Assembly (NCBI RefSeq): GCF_051622035.1
Contig: NC_135366.1
Location: 9,083,001 to 9,147,000, forward strand
Direction of reading: 5' to 3'
Source: Arctopsyche grandis
Lineage: Eukaryota; Arthropoda; Insecta; Trichoptera; Hydropsychidae
DNA length: 64,000 nucleotides
The notes under the pieces are model-generated. The model saw only the letters and a list, made by a program, of their open reading frames with translations. It did not search any database and had not been told where the DNA came from. Below are positions 12,101-21,916 of this stretch, piece by piece (within the stretch, counting starts at the first letter, position 1; each line of letters starts with the position of its first letter). Both the position numbers and the translations under genes were made by a program.

Positions 12101-14700
12101 AAAATTTTGATACTATCTAGATTGTATTGGGATACTGATACAACTCGATCGTATTTTAACCACACAACTTCAATGCTTAAATCATTCATTAACTGTGAAT
12201 TAAGCAAATTAGAAAGGTCTTCAGCGGATGTAATGGCGAAAAAACTTTTCATGAAGGGTTTGTTGATTTTTACATGAACGTACATTGATAGTTGATTGAA
12301 CATCATGTTGGAAATCTGAGGTGACCATTGTGCAAAGAAAGACATAAAGTTGAGGTTGGTTAAACTTCCTATAGATGTAGCGCGATTAGTAAGACCTAAT
12401 CCGAAATTTGGATCAAAGTAATCTACGAGATGGTTTGCACTCAAAGTATTAGTGATTTTTGGTTCTTTGACAAATTCCAATATCTTTTTAGCATTGTGGG
12501 CACGCAATCGATCACAGCTCACAGTAGCCTTTGAAAGACTTTTCAGTGTTGTGTAGTAAGTATTGTACAATTCTTGATCCGTTTCTGATATCATGTACCA
12601 ATAAAGTTTCATATGATCATTCATAGTTGCAGCTGACATGATAATTTGAAGGGCAGTGGCTCTGACTTCCAAGTTATCTTTTCGGCTCATCAGTATTGGC
12701 CAGTAAATGTTCTCAATACGCTTTGGATGTTTGAGATGTCCTTGTTGAGCTGCCCACATGGCCAACACCCTTAAATGAGGAGTAATTTCCAGCATCGCTC
12801 CAGTCGAATTCCTCACGACGAGCTCCAAGTATTTCATCACTTTACCGTTATCTATGTTTCTTAGTGCATTCAAGTATAACACTTGCTTATTATAATTATC
12901 AGTTTCCTGTAAAGTTTGAATATAATGATCTATGTATGTTTGCAATTCCACATCATCTTGAGAATGATAATGCATAACTTTTGAAATCATCGAAGCAAAC
13001 ATTATCACAGCTGTTTGTTTGACTTCTTCTGAGATATTTTTTGAATCCAATGTCAATTCATATAATTTCTTAAGAATAGTCTTGTCTGGATATTTTATGT
13101 AATATGGTATATCTTGAATCATTTTTACAGCAATATCATCTTTGACCTTGTGTTCTTTTATGAGATTACAGATAAATGTGGTACTGGCGTAAGTTCCCGC
13201 ATGTGGAAGTAGTTTTAAGAATATATCCATTATTTCACTATCTTCTTCATGCTTAAAATCAGCTATTTTTTCATAGCAATGTTTCAAACAATCTTCATCC
13301 ATATATCTCAATTGCCGTAACAAATAATTTACATTTCCATGTTGCTCATATGTATTATCAGATAAGCGTACATGACTCGTTTTGAGATAAGTATGAACTT
13401 TTTCGAGAGCCATTCTCATTTTAGACATTATTATCTCTTTATTGAAAATTTGGCGTCTTCCAGTTAAGTCGTATATTTTATTTTGTTCGAAAAATTCTGT
13501 ACTGATCCCATTCTTTTGCATGTTTTGTTTGTCAACTTCAACATGATTTGCCAGTTTTTTGTTTGATAGCTTGTGCAAAGTTTGATTTATAAGTATAGTG
13601 TGTGTGTCGCTGTTGGCGTTAAACGGAGTAAAGAGTATGCTGTTGAATCCTTCAATGTGATTTATTATGATATCTTTATTTTTGATTTCGATATCATAAT
13701 ATCGTTCACTAGAGTGCGTAATAGGTTCTTCCTGATTGTCTTCACACTTGTTAGAGTTTGCATCTATATTCAAATCCCATTCAAATGTCTGACAAGAAGA
13801 TGCAGTGTGATGTTTGGTTATTATATTGTTTTTTTGGGTCTTCGGATCGACTGTGTAAAGAACTTGACAATTTCCATACACGGTTTGTTCTTTGGAGTAG
13901 AACCCGTATGGCTTTACTTTGCTAGAATCCAATTTGTTCAAATCAATTTGAAGTAGAGACGATATTGCCCTTTTAATATTCACCGACCATAAGTTATCGT
14001 TAATGTCTGTTAGAACTTCAACAATCTTTCCATTTCTATCATAGTGTATTACAAATGGTTTGGTGATACTTTCTGCATCTGACTTTATTGGAAGCTTATT
14101 AGATTCCCTCCATCCATCTCCTATTCCCGAGTAAACTGTATGGGTGACGTCTAATAATTTTACCAAAACACCATCAGTAATTCCGGTCACATAAATTTTA
14201 GCATTTATCAAGTATTCCGATGTGTAAAAACTTGGTTTTTGTACAGAAGCTTGTACTAAAGCTTTATAGTCGTATTCTACTTCTTCTTGTAACATAAAAA
14301 TGTTGCCCCTCGCTACTCCTAACACAGCTAACAGCAATACTAAACATAAAAACAGTAAAAGCTTAAATATTTTTTCATATCGGTTATAAGGTACTAGTGT
14401 TTTTACCCGGCTTCGCTCGGTATTTGCAATATAAACCGCTTAAACATGGCCAATCTAATAGTAAACATTTTATTAAATTTATTTGAATATTTATTTCGTT
14501 TTTTTATTAAATTGAACGTCACGGAATCTACGACTCAAACAAACATACATACATAGAAAATCTCTTTCGAAATTATATATTAGATTTTCAGGTTTAACGA
14601 TATTATTTTAATTAACATTTAGGCAATGTCTCTTGTACTATGATATAACAATATTTAAAATATAATATTTTATATTCAACTCACTGACAAAGAACGTCAT
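9120..14700 (-). CDS. Vitellogenin-like large lipid transfer protein, 4 exons, 1423 aa
   Basis: Secreted lipoprotein of the large lipid transfer family. Minus-strand exons: 14700-14685, 14339-11566, 10683-9487, 9404-9120. Exon 1 has only 16 coding bases and a strong GTGAGT donor. Joined to exon 2 it gives a signal peptide beginning MTFFVILLLAVLGVARG. Residues about 20-640 match the vitellogenin/lipoprotein N-terminal domain, including its helical repeats. A DUF1943-like beta-sheet region follows. The last 130 or so residues form a von Willebrand factor D-like domain (CEIGLEDITN, then EWTRLAADC, ending TGLCY). No poly-serine tract is seen. Length and layout fit the conserved Vg-like proteins of insects and Drosophila crossveinless-d (BMP transport) rather than yolk vitellogenin; that placement is inference. 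Intron 1 holds a repeat and intron 2 holds nested MITEs. Confidence 0.85.
11014..11531. mobile_element. TIR element in the vitellogenin-like intron, host of a nested MITE
   Basis: The left end reads TGTTACAGTTGAAG and the right end, reverse complemented, reads TGTTACAGTCGAAG; both continue into TTGTAATAT. The dinucleotide TA flanks both ends, which fits a Tc1/mariner-type target duplication. No ORF is present. The element is interrupted by MITE B copy 1 at 11070-11353. The termini resemble those of the element at 57631-57936. Confidence 0.65.
11070..11353. mobile_element. Foldback MITE, family B copy 1
   Basis: Palindromic 284-bp element starting GGTTCGGTGATTACTAGTCA and ending TAGTCCGTTTACC. 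The inner arms consist of repeated ACTGGTCAC / GTGACCAGTTTT units in opposite orientation. Flanks show only an imperfect duplication (GTTGTAAT versus GTTGGAAT). It sits inside an older TIR element within the vitellogenin-like gene intron. No coding capacity. Confidence 0.85.
14393..14612 (-). repeat. Interspersed repeat, Helitron-like tail, in intron 1
   Basis: A repeat of about 220 bp shared with 60567-60812. Both copies start ACTAGTGTTTTTACCCGGCT on the plus strand and share CTCTTTCGAAATTATATATT at the far end. Read on the minus strand it ends in a GAAGCCGGGT motif followed by CTAGT, which recalls the CTRR end and 3' hairpin of Helitron-type elements; that assignment is tentative. It fills most of the first intron of the vitellogenin-like gene. 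Confidence 0.55.
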
Positions 14701-15015
14701 TTTACTGAAGCCACCTCGGATGCAGATAGACTGCTAAATTAAGCCATAAATTTTCATTTTAAATGTTGAATTACACAATTATCTTTTATACACGTATCTA
14801 TGTTGACCTTATGATAATATGTCATTACTTATTTTTATTATTCTGTTTCTGAGTGAAATTCGATAAATTGATCTGTTTAAACAATTAAATTGTGTAAAAA
14901 AAAGAAAATAATGTTGAATAATTCTTTTAATATGAAAATAAAATTTGATGCATTTAAAGCAGCAATGACCTTTTATATTAGGTCGAGTATAATGATATAT
15001 AGTTGATAAATACAT

Positions 15016-15660
15016 TAAAAATAATAATAACAAATTAATGTCTCTGTGATCCTGACAGGTTATCCTAATGCGTCACACTAGTCATACAAAAAATAAATAA
15101 ATCATCAATCATTCATCTCATTGACTCGTGTTGAATCTTATGAAACTGACGAGCTCATCTGCACGACAAACAGGTCCAAATGCTCACATATGTATCACGT
15201 TAAGGAACTGGACAGCCTCTACAAGATACCAGTTGCCAAAAGTAGTCGTTCTCGCAACAATAGGTTGGAAAAATCGACGATGACGCAAAGCTCTACCTCG
15301 TTCAGGAGCACAAAATTTAAGCTCCGATAAAATCGAATAAGAATGCCATGGTCAAACTTATCGAAGGCCTTTTCAAAGTCAGTATAAAAAACGTCTACCT
15401 GTAGTGAAGAATCATGAGATTTGCTGATTACTTTAGAAAAGCATAGTAGATTCGATACAACAGAACGAGTAGGACGAAATCCGTGCCGTTGATCTATCAA
15501 ATGTTGGCAACAATGATTAAATATAATCCTATGAACAGTTATTTTAAATATCTTTGCTGGTGCGGAAAGAAAATAAATAGTTCTATACTTTTTAACCAGA
15601 TATTTATTTTGAAAATTGGTGCTATCTTTGCATATTTGCACAATTCCGGAAAGAAACAAG
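15016..15660 (-). pseudogene. Internally deleted LINE RT fragment (Jockey/CR1-like)
   Basis: Minus-strand remnant of a non-LTR retrotransposon. It shows the RT fingers/palm start (LSAPAKIFKITVHRI, then HGFRPTRSVVSNLL, then TDFEKAFDKFDHGIL). It then jumps directly to the C-terminal tail, so the catalytic YADD part is deleted. The 3' end (GTCACAC, CCTGACAGG, then a TAATAATAA tail near 15018-15030) matches the family ends at 31012-31680 and 33330-33464. Frameshifts make it non-functional. Confidence 0.75.
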
Positions 15661-16279
15661 TTTTCAATTATAGGTTGAAAAGATATTTGAGTGGTTTTAT
15701 ATTATACATACATATGTATGTACATGTATATAGTACATAATACAATATATTAAATTGTTGTGGTAGAATATCAAGTATAATTAATTACTGTTGATAAAAA
15801 TTTGTTGCCAATTCGATCAAATATTTATACAATTTGAATACATGCAGTTTTTTTTATTGACTAGTATTTATATCCAATGATGCAACTCTAGCATTGTATT
15901 ACATCATTAGGGTTGTCAAATTTCTTCCAAGTCAATTCGCGATACTAGTGCATCCAATTCCGAGATCCCGGGAATCCCAGACTTTCCTGGTACCGTAATC
16001 CCGGTGTTGAGATTGATCTGAGCACCGAGATTACGGTGCTGATAGATTTAAGCATAATACGTCTTTGTCTTTGTCGATTCTTCGAAGATTATTTATTTTA
16101 TCGTAAACATACATACACTATTAGAATTGTTTCAAAAACGTGTAAACCAAATAAAAAGCTTTTAATACATAATTTTTTCATTTATTTTTCTGGATACAGA
16201 ACATTGCAACACGTTCAAACCTCGATATAATTTTATTATTTATGTAATTTTAGCTATTTAGCTAATTTAATACAACTTT
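15661..16279. other. AT-rich intergenic DNA with possible hAT debris
   Basis: No gene found. A CCCGGGAATCCC-rich patch at about 15955-16040 resembles the termini of the hAT-like remnant at 39788-40412 and may be a piece of a related element. The rest is AT-rich without structure I can name. Confidence 0.3.
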
Positions 16280-16915
16280 CTATTTTTAATCAAATACATT
16301 CTTAATTAATTAACTCTAAAATTTTATATATACTAAATTTATATGTACTGTCTCTCACAGAGGTATCTCCTTGGGTTCGGTGATTACTAGTCAAATGTGA
16401 ACCGGTCACAGGACAACCGGTCGCTCTAGATCGGTCACACGTGATCACCCGTCGCACTAAAACTGGTCACGAGAAAACTGATCACACCCTAAAACTGGTC
16501 ACGAGAAAACTGGTCACACCCAAAAATTGGTCACACCCAAAAATTCAACTAATTTTAATTTACGGGTGTGACCAGTTTTTTCGTGACCAATTTTCGGGTG
16601 TGACCAGTTTTAGGGTATGACCAGTTTTAGTGTGACGGGTGATCACGTGTGACCGATCTAGAGCGACCGGTTGTCCTGTGACTGGTTCACATATGACTAG
16701 TAGTCCGTTTACCATCTCCATGCACTTCGCAAGAATGCATCCACTGTCTTAGAAGAACTGACACACTCAGGGAGGGCATTGTACATGAGCACACCCCTAT
16801 GAAATACACCACCAGCTGTCTTTTTTTCCTTACTACAACTAAATTGTTCTTATTTCTAGTATAATAACTATGGATATCACTATTTCTTATTGTATAATCC
16901 TGAAAATTAATAAGT
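16280..16915 (-). pseudogene. LINE ORF2 3' fragment, split by MITE B copy 2
   Basis: On the minus strand, sequence reading QDYTIRNSDIHSYYTRNKNN, then VLMYNALPECVSSSKTVDAF and LRSAWR, is the C-terminal end of a CR1/Jockey-type RT protein. The MITE at 16374-16713 interrupts it, with a near-perfect 9-bp duplication (ATCTCCTTG/ATCTCCATG) in LINE sequence. Upstream protein is missing (5' truncated) and frames are broken. Confidence 0.65.
16374..16713. mobile_element. Foldback MITE, family B copy 2
   Basis: A 340-bp palindrome with the same termini as 11070-11353 (GGTTCGGTGATTACTAGTCA ... TAGTCCGTTTACC). It carries a larger number of inner ACTGGTCAC / GTGACCAGTTTT units. Flanks are ATCTCCTTG (16365-16373) and ATCTCCATG (16714-16722), 8 of 9 identical. 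The element is inserted in a LINE fragment. Confidence 0.88.
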
Positions 16916-17329
16916 AAATAAGCTAAAATCAGTCACTTGTGAATGGCGGCCTTTGTTCGGCGCGCTCCCCCAATTAGGTTTGTATACCCTAATTCTGATA
17001 ATTGGCAATAGTGATATCTCAAAAGAAAGGGTAATAAGCAGGCATATTTTTGAAAAAGTATTACCTTTTAAGATAAATTTAGTTTTTCTTAAATACAAAA
17101 AAAAAACAGTTTTTTCCTTCTTAACAAAAAAAAAAATACTGGCATGCCACTTTTAGCTTGGGCAGTATTAGCAATTATGTGTGAGATTTTGGTGTTTTTT
17201 CTAAAAATCCTTAAAACTTAAATAAAAAATAATCCTGACACTGTATATTTATTCTATAGTATTCTATATTTACTAGTATATTATTAAAAGTACGTTTACG
17301 AATTTAAAACAAATAGGTGGTTAAGTTGG

Positions 17330-18200
17330 AACATGGGAGATTATTTAATTTACATTTTAGGATATGCCAAACGTTTTCTATGGGATTTAAGTCAGAGAAT
17401 TACCAGGCCAGAGAACAAGTGGTATATGGTGATTGGACATAACTTTTTTTTAATTATTTTAGCTGTGTAGCAGGGAGCATTGTCTTGCATGAGGTGCCAA
17501 ATATTACCGTTGTTAAGTTTAGTTTGCATTGAGGGTAAAAAAGTATCTCCCTTTAAATATTGCTCCATATTCATTGAACCATTCACAAAGTAGAGGGGAC
17601 CAGGACCTTCAACGCTAATTGAAGCCCACACCATGATTTATAGGGGGTGTTTCGTCGTTGTTATGGTGCATCCTTCCTTATAGCTCTCTCCGAACCTTCT
17701 TCGAACGAATTGTTGGTCTTCCATTGTAATCCGAATAGAAGATTCGTCGGAGAAATGTACCTTAAAATTTATATACTTATTAATTAATTATGCAATATAC
17801 AATAATTTCACAATAATCTTATTTATAATTAAATTACCGAGTTAAGTGTCAACGTTGTTCGGCCCAAGTTAAACGGTATTTTCGCATTATTTTTTTTGGA
17901 CAGCATCGGATTTTTTGCTGGTCGCCTTGCTTTTAGTCCAGCTTCGGCGAGACGTCAATTTGATCCTCTTTAATTGATCTCGGATCATCTTATTTGTGGC
18001 AAAGTGATTTCTGGTTATCAGCCTAACGATTTTTCGATCCACATGTCAGCCAAATTTGCGTTTATCGCCACAGTTAACAAGCTTATCGGTCGTGGGAACC
18101 GCCCTTTATTTATGACGGTTCTTATTGCGAGCAAAAGATGCAAAACAGTTGTCCGCAATAAAAATAAATATTTAAAAAGTTGTAAACTGGGACTTTAGGG
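17330..18200 (-). pseudogene. Degenerate Tc1-like transposase
   Basis: Minus-strand remains of a Tc1-family DDE transposase. In order: ATNKMIRDQLKEDQIDVS (helix-turn-helix region), GEAGLKARRPAKNPMLSKKN, HFSDESSIRI (first catalytic D region), then VWASISVEGPGPLYFVNG, MQDNAPCYTAKIIKK (second D) and SDLNPIENVWHILK (third acidic region). Stops and frameshifts separate the blocks, for example a TAA just before the VWASIS block, and an AT-rich insertion lies near 17760-17850. It cannot encode an active enzyme. Terminal inverted repeats were not identified. Confidence 0.8.
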
Positions 18201-18243
18201 CGTCTCGAAATTTGTTTGGGACACGAGACTTTACAAGGTAAGA

Positions 18244-18281
18244 AGAGGTAAGTAATAACAATCCCGTTATTACTTACCTCT
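18244..18281. repeat. Perfect 16-bp hairpin
   Basis: AGAGGTAAGTAATAAC (18244-18259) is followed after 6 bases by its exact reverse complement (18266-18281). It lies between the Tc1 remnant and the zinc-finger pseudogene and may be a trace of a foldback element. Confidence 0.7.
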
Positions 18282-18287
18282 GGGCCA

Positions 18288-19243
18288 TCATACGTTTGTG
18301 TCTTGCATTTCATTTCTTGCATTGCATTCATACGTTTGTGTCTTGCCTCCAGTGTGAGAATTCATATGCCGGGCAAGTGAAGATTTATGAACGAATGAAT
18401 TTAAACAAATGTCACATTTGTGTGGCTTTAACCCACTATGAATATTCACATGTATAACGAGGGAAGACTTTGTTATGAAAGATTTTAAACAAATATCACA
18501 TTTAAACGGTTTTTTCCTAGAGTGGAAACTCAAATGTCTCACAAGGTTATTTTTTTGAATGAATGCCTTTGAACAAATGTCACATTTGTGTGGCTTTAAC
18601 CCAATATGAATATTCTTGTGTGCAACAAGGTTTTTTTTGCAAGAAAAATATTTTAAGCATACGTCACATTTGTGTGTCTTTTGTGAAAGGTTTTTCTCCA
18701 GAATGGCGTTTCATATGTCTTAAAAGTTGATATTTTTGAACAAATGTCACATTTGTACAGATTTTTTTGATTATGAGATGTTATCTGTATCACACCTTCA
18801 CTATTATCTTTCATTACTGGTCTGTTATCGTCTGAAGTAATTTCTCCTTTGTGTATCTACAAAATAAGCAAAAGGTTAGATCAATTAACGATAAAATCTG
18901 TGTATAAAACATTAATTTTATAATATGGTTAGATATCATCTTACAAGTGAATTTATTACCATTAAGATTAAATTAATGTTTTGCTTGTAATCGAATCATA
19001 TTAACGTACCTCGACATTGTTTGGTGAACTAGAAATGTTTGGTGGCAAATCACCATCTGATTCGTCTTCCCATATTAGATCTTCCATTAAAACTTCTTTT
19101 GGCTTGATATCTTAAGATTCGTTTAATCCTACCCTCGATGTTTTGTCATTCTGGAGACATGTGTTTCGAAAGCTATTTAGCAATTCCAGATTGTTGACAC
19201 ATGAATGGCATATCATATCTGGCAGGTAGTCACATTTCCTAAC
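18288..19243 (-). pseudogene. ZAD-C2H2 zinc-finger gene copy, broken
   Basis: Two minus-strand exons joined in phase by GT-AG sites: 19243-19010 and 18857-18288. Exon one carries the C-terminal half of a ZAD dimerisation domain (LPDMICHSCVNNLELLNSF). An acidic linker follows, interrupted by an in-frame TAA (plus-strand 19112-19114). Exon two holds C2H2 fingers with the H-x-G-x-K-P-type linker: CDVCLKYFSCKKNLVAH, CDICSKAFIQKNNLVRH, CDICLKSFITKSSLVIH and CDICLNSFVHKSSLARH. The first finger is damaged by a deletion and frameshift near 18690-18760. The first half of the ZAD domain was not found upstream. Intact relatives are DNA-binding transcription factors, a fast-expanding insect family. This copy looks like a young pseudogene, or a gene whose allele here is damaged. 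Confidence 0.7.
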
Positions 19244-20400
19244 CTACAAATGAAGAAAGGTATTTACGATTACGATGACTATGGAATAAACAACAACAAT
19301 GGGTAAAGTGTACCCGACCCGCAGATGACAGCAGTTCCAAATGCGAGGCACTAAATATGGTGGATGAAGGTCGTCACGGATGGAGACGAAATTCTCTGGT
19401 GGAGCAGAACAAGTCTGGAATCCATCGCTACTTCGGCAGTAGAAGCACAAATGCCTTGATAGTGGACAATGATACATATTCCCGAAATGTGCGATACACA
19501 CAGGCGCCGACAAAGAAAAGACGTTAAAATATATGGGATAAAGTTTCGAACGGAAAATTTATGGAAGTGTCGGAAAAGCGCTTTCGTCTGTATTATCATT
19601 TCTTCGGTGATTATAATTTTTTGTAAGTTATGGTTGAACAAATTTAATTTTGGTAAGTTGTTCGTTTAGTATTAAGCAAATTTAATTTTTAATTTATATT
19701 AAATAACGAATAATTTAATTGTCTGATGGCTTTAACGGCTTTTTTAACGGCTTTCGTGGCCTTACGACCCACGATCTGGCCGATGTTTTTTGGTGCTGGC
19801 CGCCCTGGTCATCGCACACTTTCCCTCCAACTGCCGCCGCGTAAACATTGTGTTTTCGCGGCTCGCGTCCTCGCCAACGAATCACCAGCTCGAGAGTGGT
19901 GATGTTTGACGATACTTGGAGACCAGCTCCAGTATCCGTCCGGTGTGCACTGAGGAAGCCTGGTCTGTCTTCGTCCCGAACGCGCTCGTCTTCGTCCCGA
20001 AGACGACGATCCGCAGGCACCTTAGAGGAAAACCGCACCGCGCTTTACCACGAGCTCTACACATCACGACATCAGGTGGAATCTCGATTGTGAACCCCTG
20101 GCGTTCGTACAGCAACCATTATAATTTTAGCAACAACCAATTTTACCAAACTCATCAACGTATAATTAAATGAACGGGATTTGGTTGTCACGGGTAATAA
20201 ATAAAAAAAAACTAGTAAAAAATCTTTAAAAAAGAGCATCTGTTGCAAACATTGCTTACAAGGACCCGAACCGAAAACCGGAAAAATCGTTATTTCTGCC
20301 GGAACGAAAACCGAAACCGAACCAATATTTTTTTGCGGTTCGGTAAAATGTACATACATATGTACATATGTACTTTGGGGATGATAGAATGAATGGACAA
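19244..20400. other. Unassigned region with a GC-rich block, 19735-20110
   Basis: A stretch of several hundred bases is clearly more GC-rich than its neighbours and is open in several frames on both strands. None of the translations matches a family I recognise. Short repeats such as CTTCGTCCCGAA occur twice near 19970-20005. Histone-like wording in one frame (KATKAVKKAVKAI) was considered and not accepted. CCGAAACCGAACC-type low complexity follows near 20270-20345 and leads into the hAT remnant. Confidence 0.3.
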
Positions 20401-20429
20401 ATATACAGTGATGTTTATTAAAAATATGC

Positions 20430-20648
20430 TTTTGAAACAAATCTACTCTGTTACAACAGATAATGGAGCTAATATGATCAAATTTGTCAACTTGTTAGAA
20501 ATCCAAAATAGACGAAGGAAACCAGAATATTAATGATGAAAGATTATGAAGCAAATATTCTACCTTCCATGGAAAACTGTTCTTTCTCTCATCTCATCGG
20601 AATAAAATGTGTGGCACATACTTTACAATTAGCAATCAAAGATTAACG
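20430..20648 (+). pseudogene. hAT transposase remnant
   Basis: Plus-strand fragments read IYSVTTDNGANMIKFV and, in another frame, CVAHTLQLAIKD. These match the catalytic-core blocks of hAT transposases (TTDNGANM and the C-V-A-H-x-L-x-L motif). Stops and frameshifts lie between them. No termini were identified. Confidence 0.6.
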
Positions 20649-20723
20649 ATTCCGATTAAAATACAATTATATGTGAAGCTCGTGAGTTGTCAATGAACTC
20701 ATTATATATCATATTAAATTCAT

Positions 20724-20927
20724 GGTTCGGTGATTACTGGTCACAAATTACTCGTCACAAAGTCACTAAAATCTCTATAACGGAACATCTGGCAGCCGAA
20801 AAGTCCATCATACTAACGATAACTATCATAGTAACGAGAACTTGAGTGCCAAATATTGTGTATTCGCGATTTTCATGGCAAAAATTGTCTTTGTGACCAC
20901 CCCAATGTGACGAATAGTCCAATTACC
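20724..20927. mobile_element. MITE, family B divergent copy 3
   Basis: A 204-bp element with family B ends (GGTTCGGTGATTACTGGTCA on the left; AATAGTCCAATTACC on the right) but an unrelated interior. It is flanked by a perfect 9-bp duplication TAAATTCAT (20715-20723 and 20928-20936). It fixes the family's target-duplication length at 9 bp, which supports a Mutator-like origin. Confidence 0.85.
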
Positions 20928-21059
20928 TAAATTCATATCTGGAACGTCAGCATATGGTGGATTTGTAATTTTAAAATCCGGTTATGAACCTACAATGTTT
21001 GACAAGTTGAAAAGGACTTCCAGTCCGGTTGAAATGGTAGTGTTTCCAATATTGACGAT

Positions 21060-21695
21060 TGTGACGGAACGTATTTACGCGCGAACACTGGGAAAGTTAC
21101 TGGCTGGTAAAGTTACTGGCTGGAAAGTTACTGTCTCTCGCTGGGAAAGTTACTGGCGTACAGGGATACGTTTGTTCGTCCTTCCAGGCGTGTTCGTTCC
21201 GTGGTGGGGGTCAAAGGGAACACAATGGCTAACCTGGGATGTCTTATAGTAGTCGTGAAGTTCCTGATTATAATCCTCGTCTCGTCTATAGCTGCCGCGC
21301 AGCTGTTGTGAAGCTGGCTCTCGGGTCACCTGGTCGGTCTTCCAGCGGCTGATGCTTCCAGGGCTTTCCGGAGCGCTTAGCTACCACGGAAAGGTTAACC
21401 TTAAATTAAAGGAGATACAGGTGACGAACTGTTGGAACTCCGGGGAGGGAGTGATGATACACTCAACCGTCCCGCGGTTATTCAACAAGATGGCTGATCT
21501 CTAGGCACGCCTGCGATGGAGACGGCTCAGGAGAGATCGAGGGAGGGGTTACACCTGTACCCGGGGACGACCGAAATGTGAATGGACGAGTTGGGTCTCG
21601 TCTCCTTTCCCGCGGCAGGATGGCACTCAGTGTGGCAGCCCGAAAAAAGGGCTAGTGTTGCCCTGATGGGACGGCTGGGAGAACGTCACGTTACA
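21060..21695. mobile_element. Candidate solo LTR with internal tandem repeat
   Basis: A GC-richer block starting TGTGACGGAACG and ending AACGTCACGTTACA, so it begins TG and ends CA with similar inverted ends. Flanking 4-mers are CGAT and CGAC. Near the left end a unit like GGAAAGTTACTGGC is repeated about four times (21088-21157). No protein domain is visible. An LTR is the best reading, but no second copy is in the window to prove the boundaries. Confidence 0.4.
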
Positions 21696-21916
21696 CGACG
21701 TATTATATATAGAACAAGGAATCCACAATTTCTTGGGAAGATATGTAGTTCACACTAGAGAACAATTAGAACTTTTTCTATAACTAATGTAACTAGAGAA
21801 ATTGAGTAAATATGAGTTGAAAATAGTCATGAAAAGAAGAAACGTACTATGTATATGGTATACGTCTGCTTATTAACGAGACTCAAGTAATGAAATTTTC
21901 ATAATTAAACAAACGA

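Noticed and set aside
13573-13956. 127-codon plus-strand ORF inside the vitellogenin-like exon
   Set aside because: Antisense shadow of a well-supported coding exon.
19735-20110. Possible retrocopied histone gene (KATKAVKKAVKAI in one minus-strand frame)
   Set aside because: Only a short lysine/alanine-rich string fits. The rest cannot be aligned by eye to H1, H2A, H2B or H3, and no frame stays consistent.
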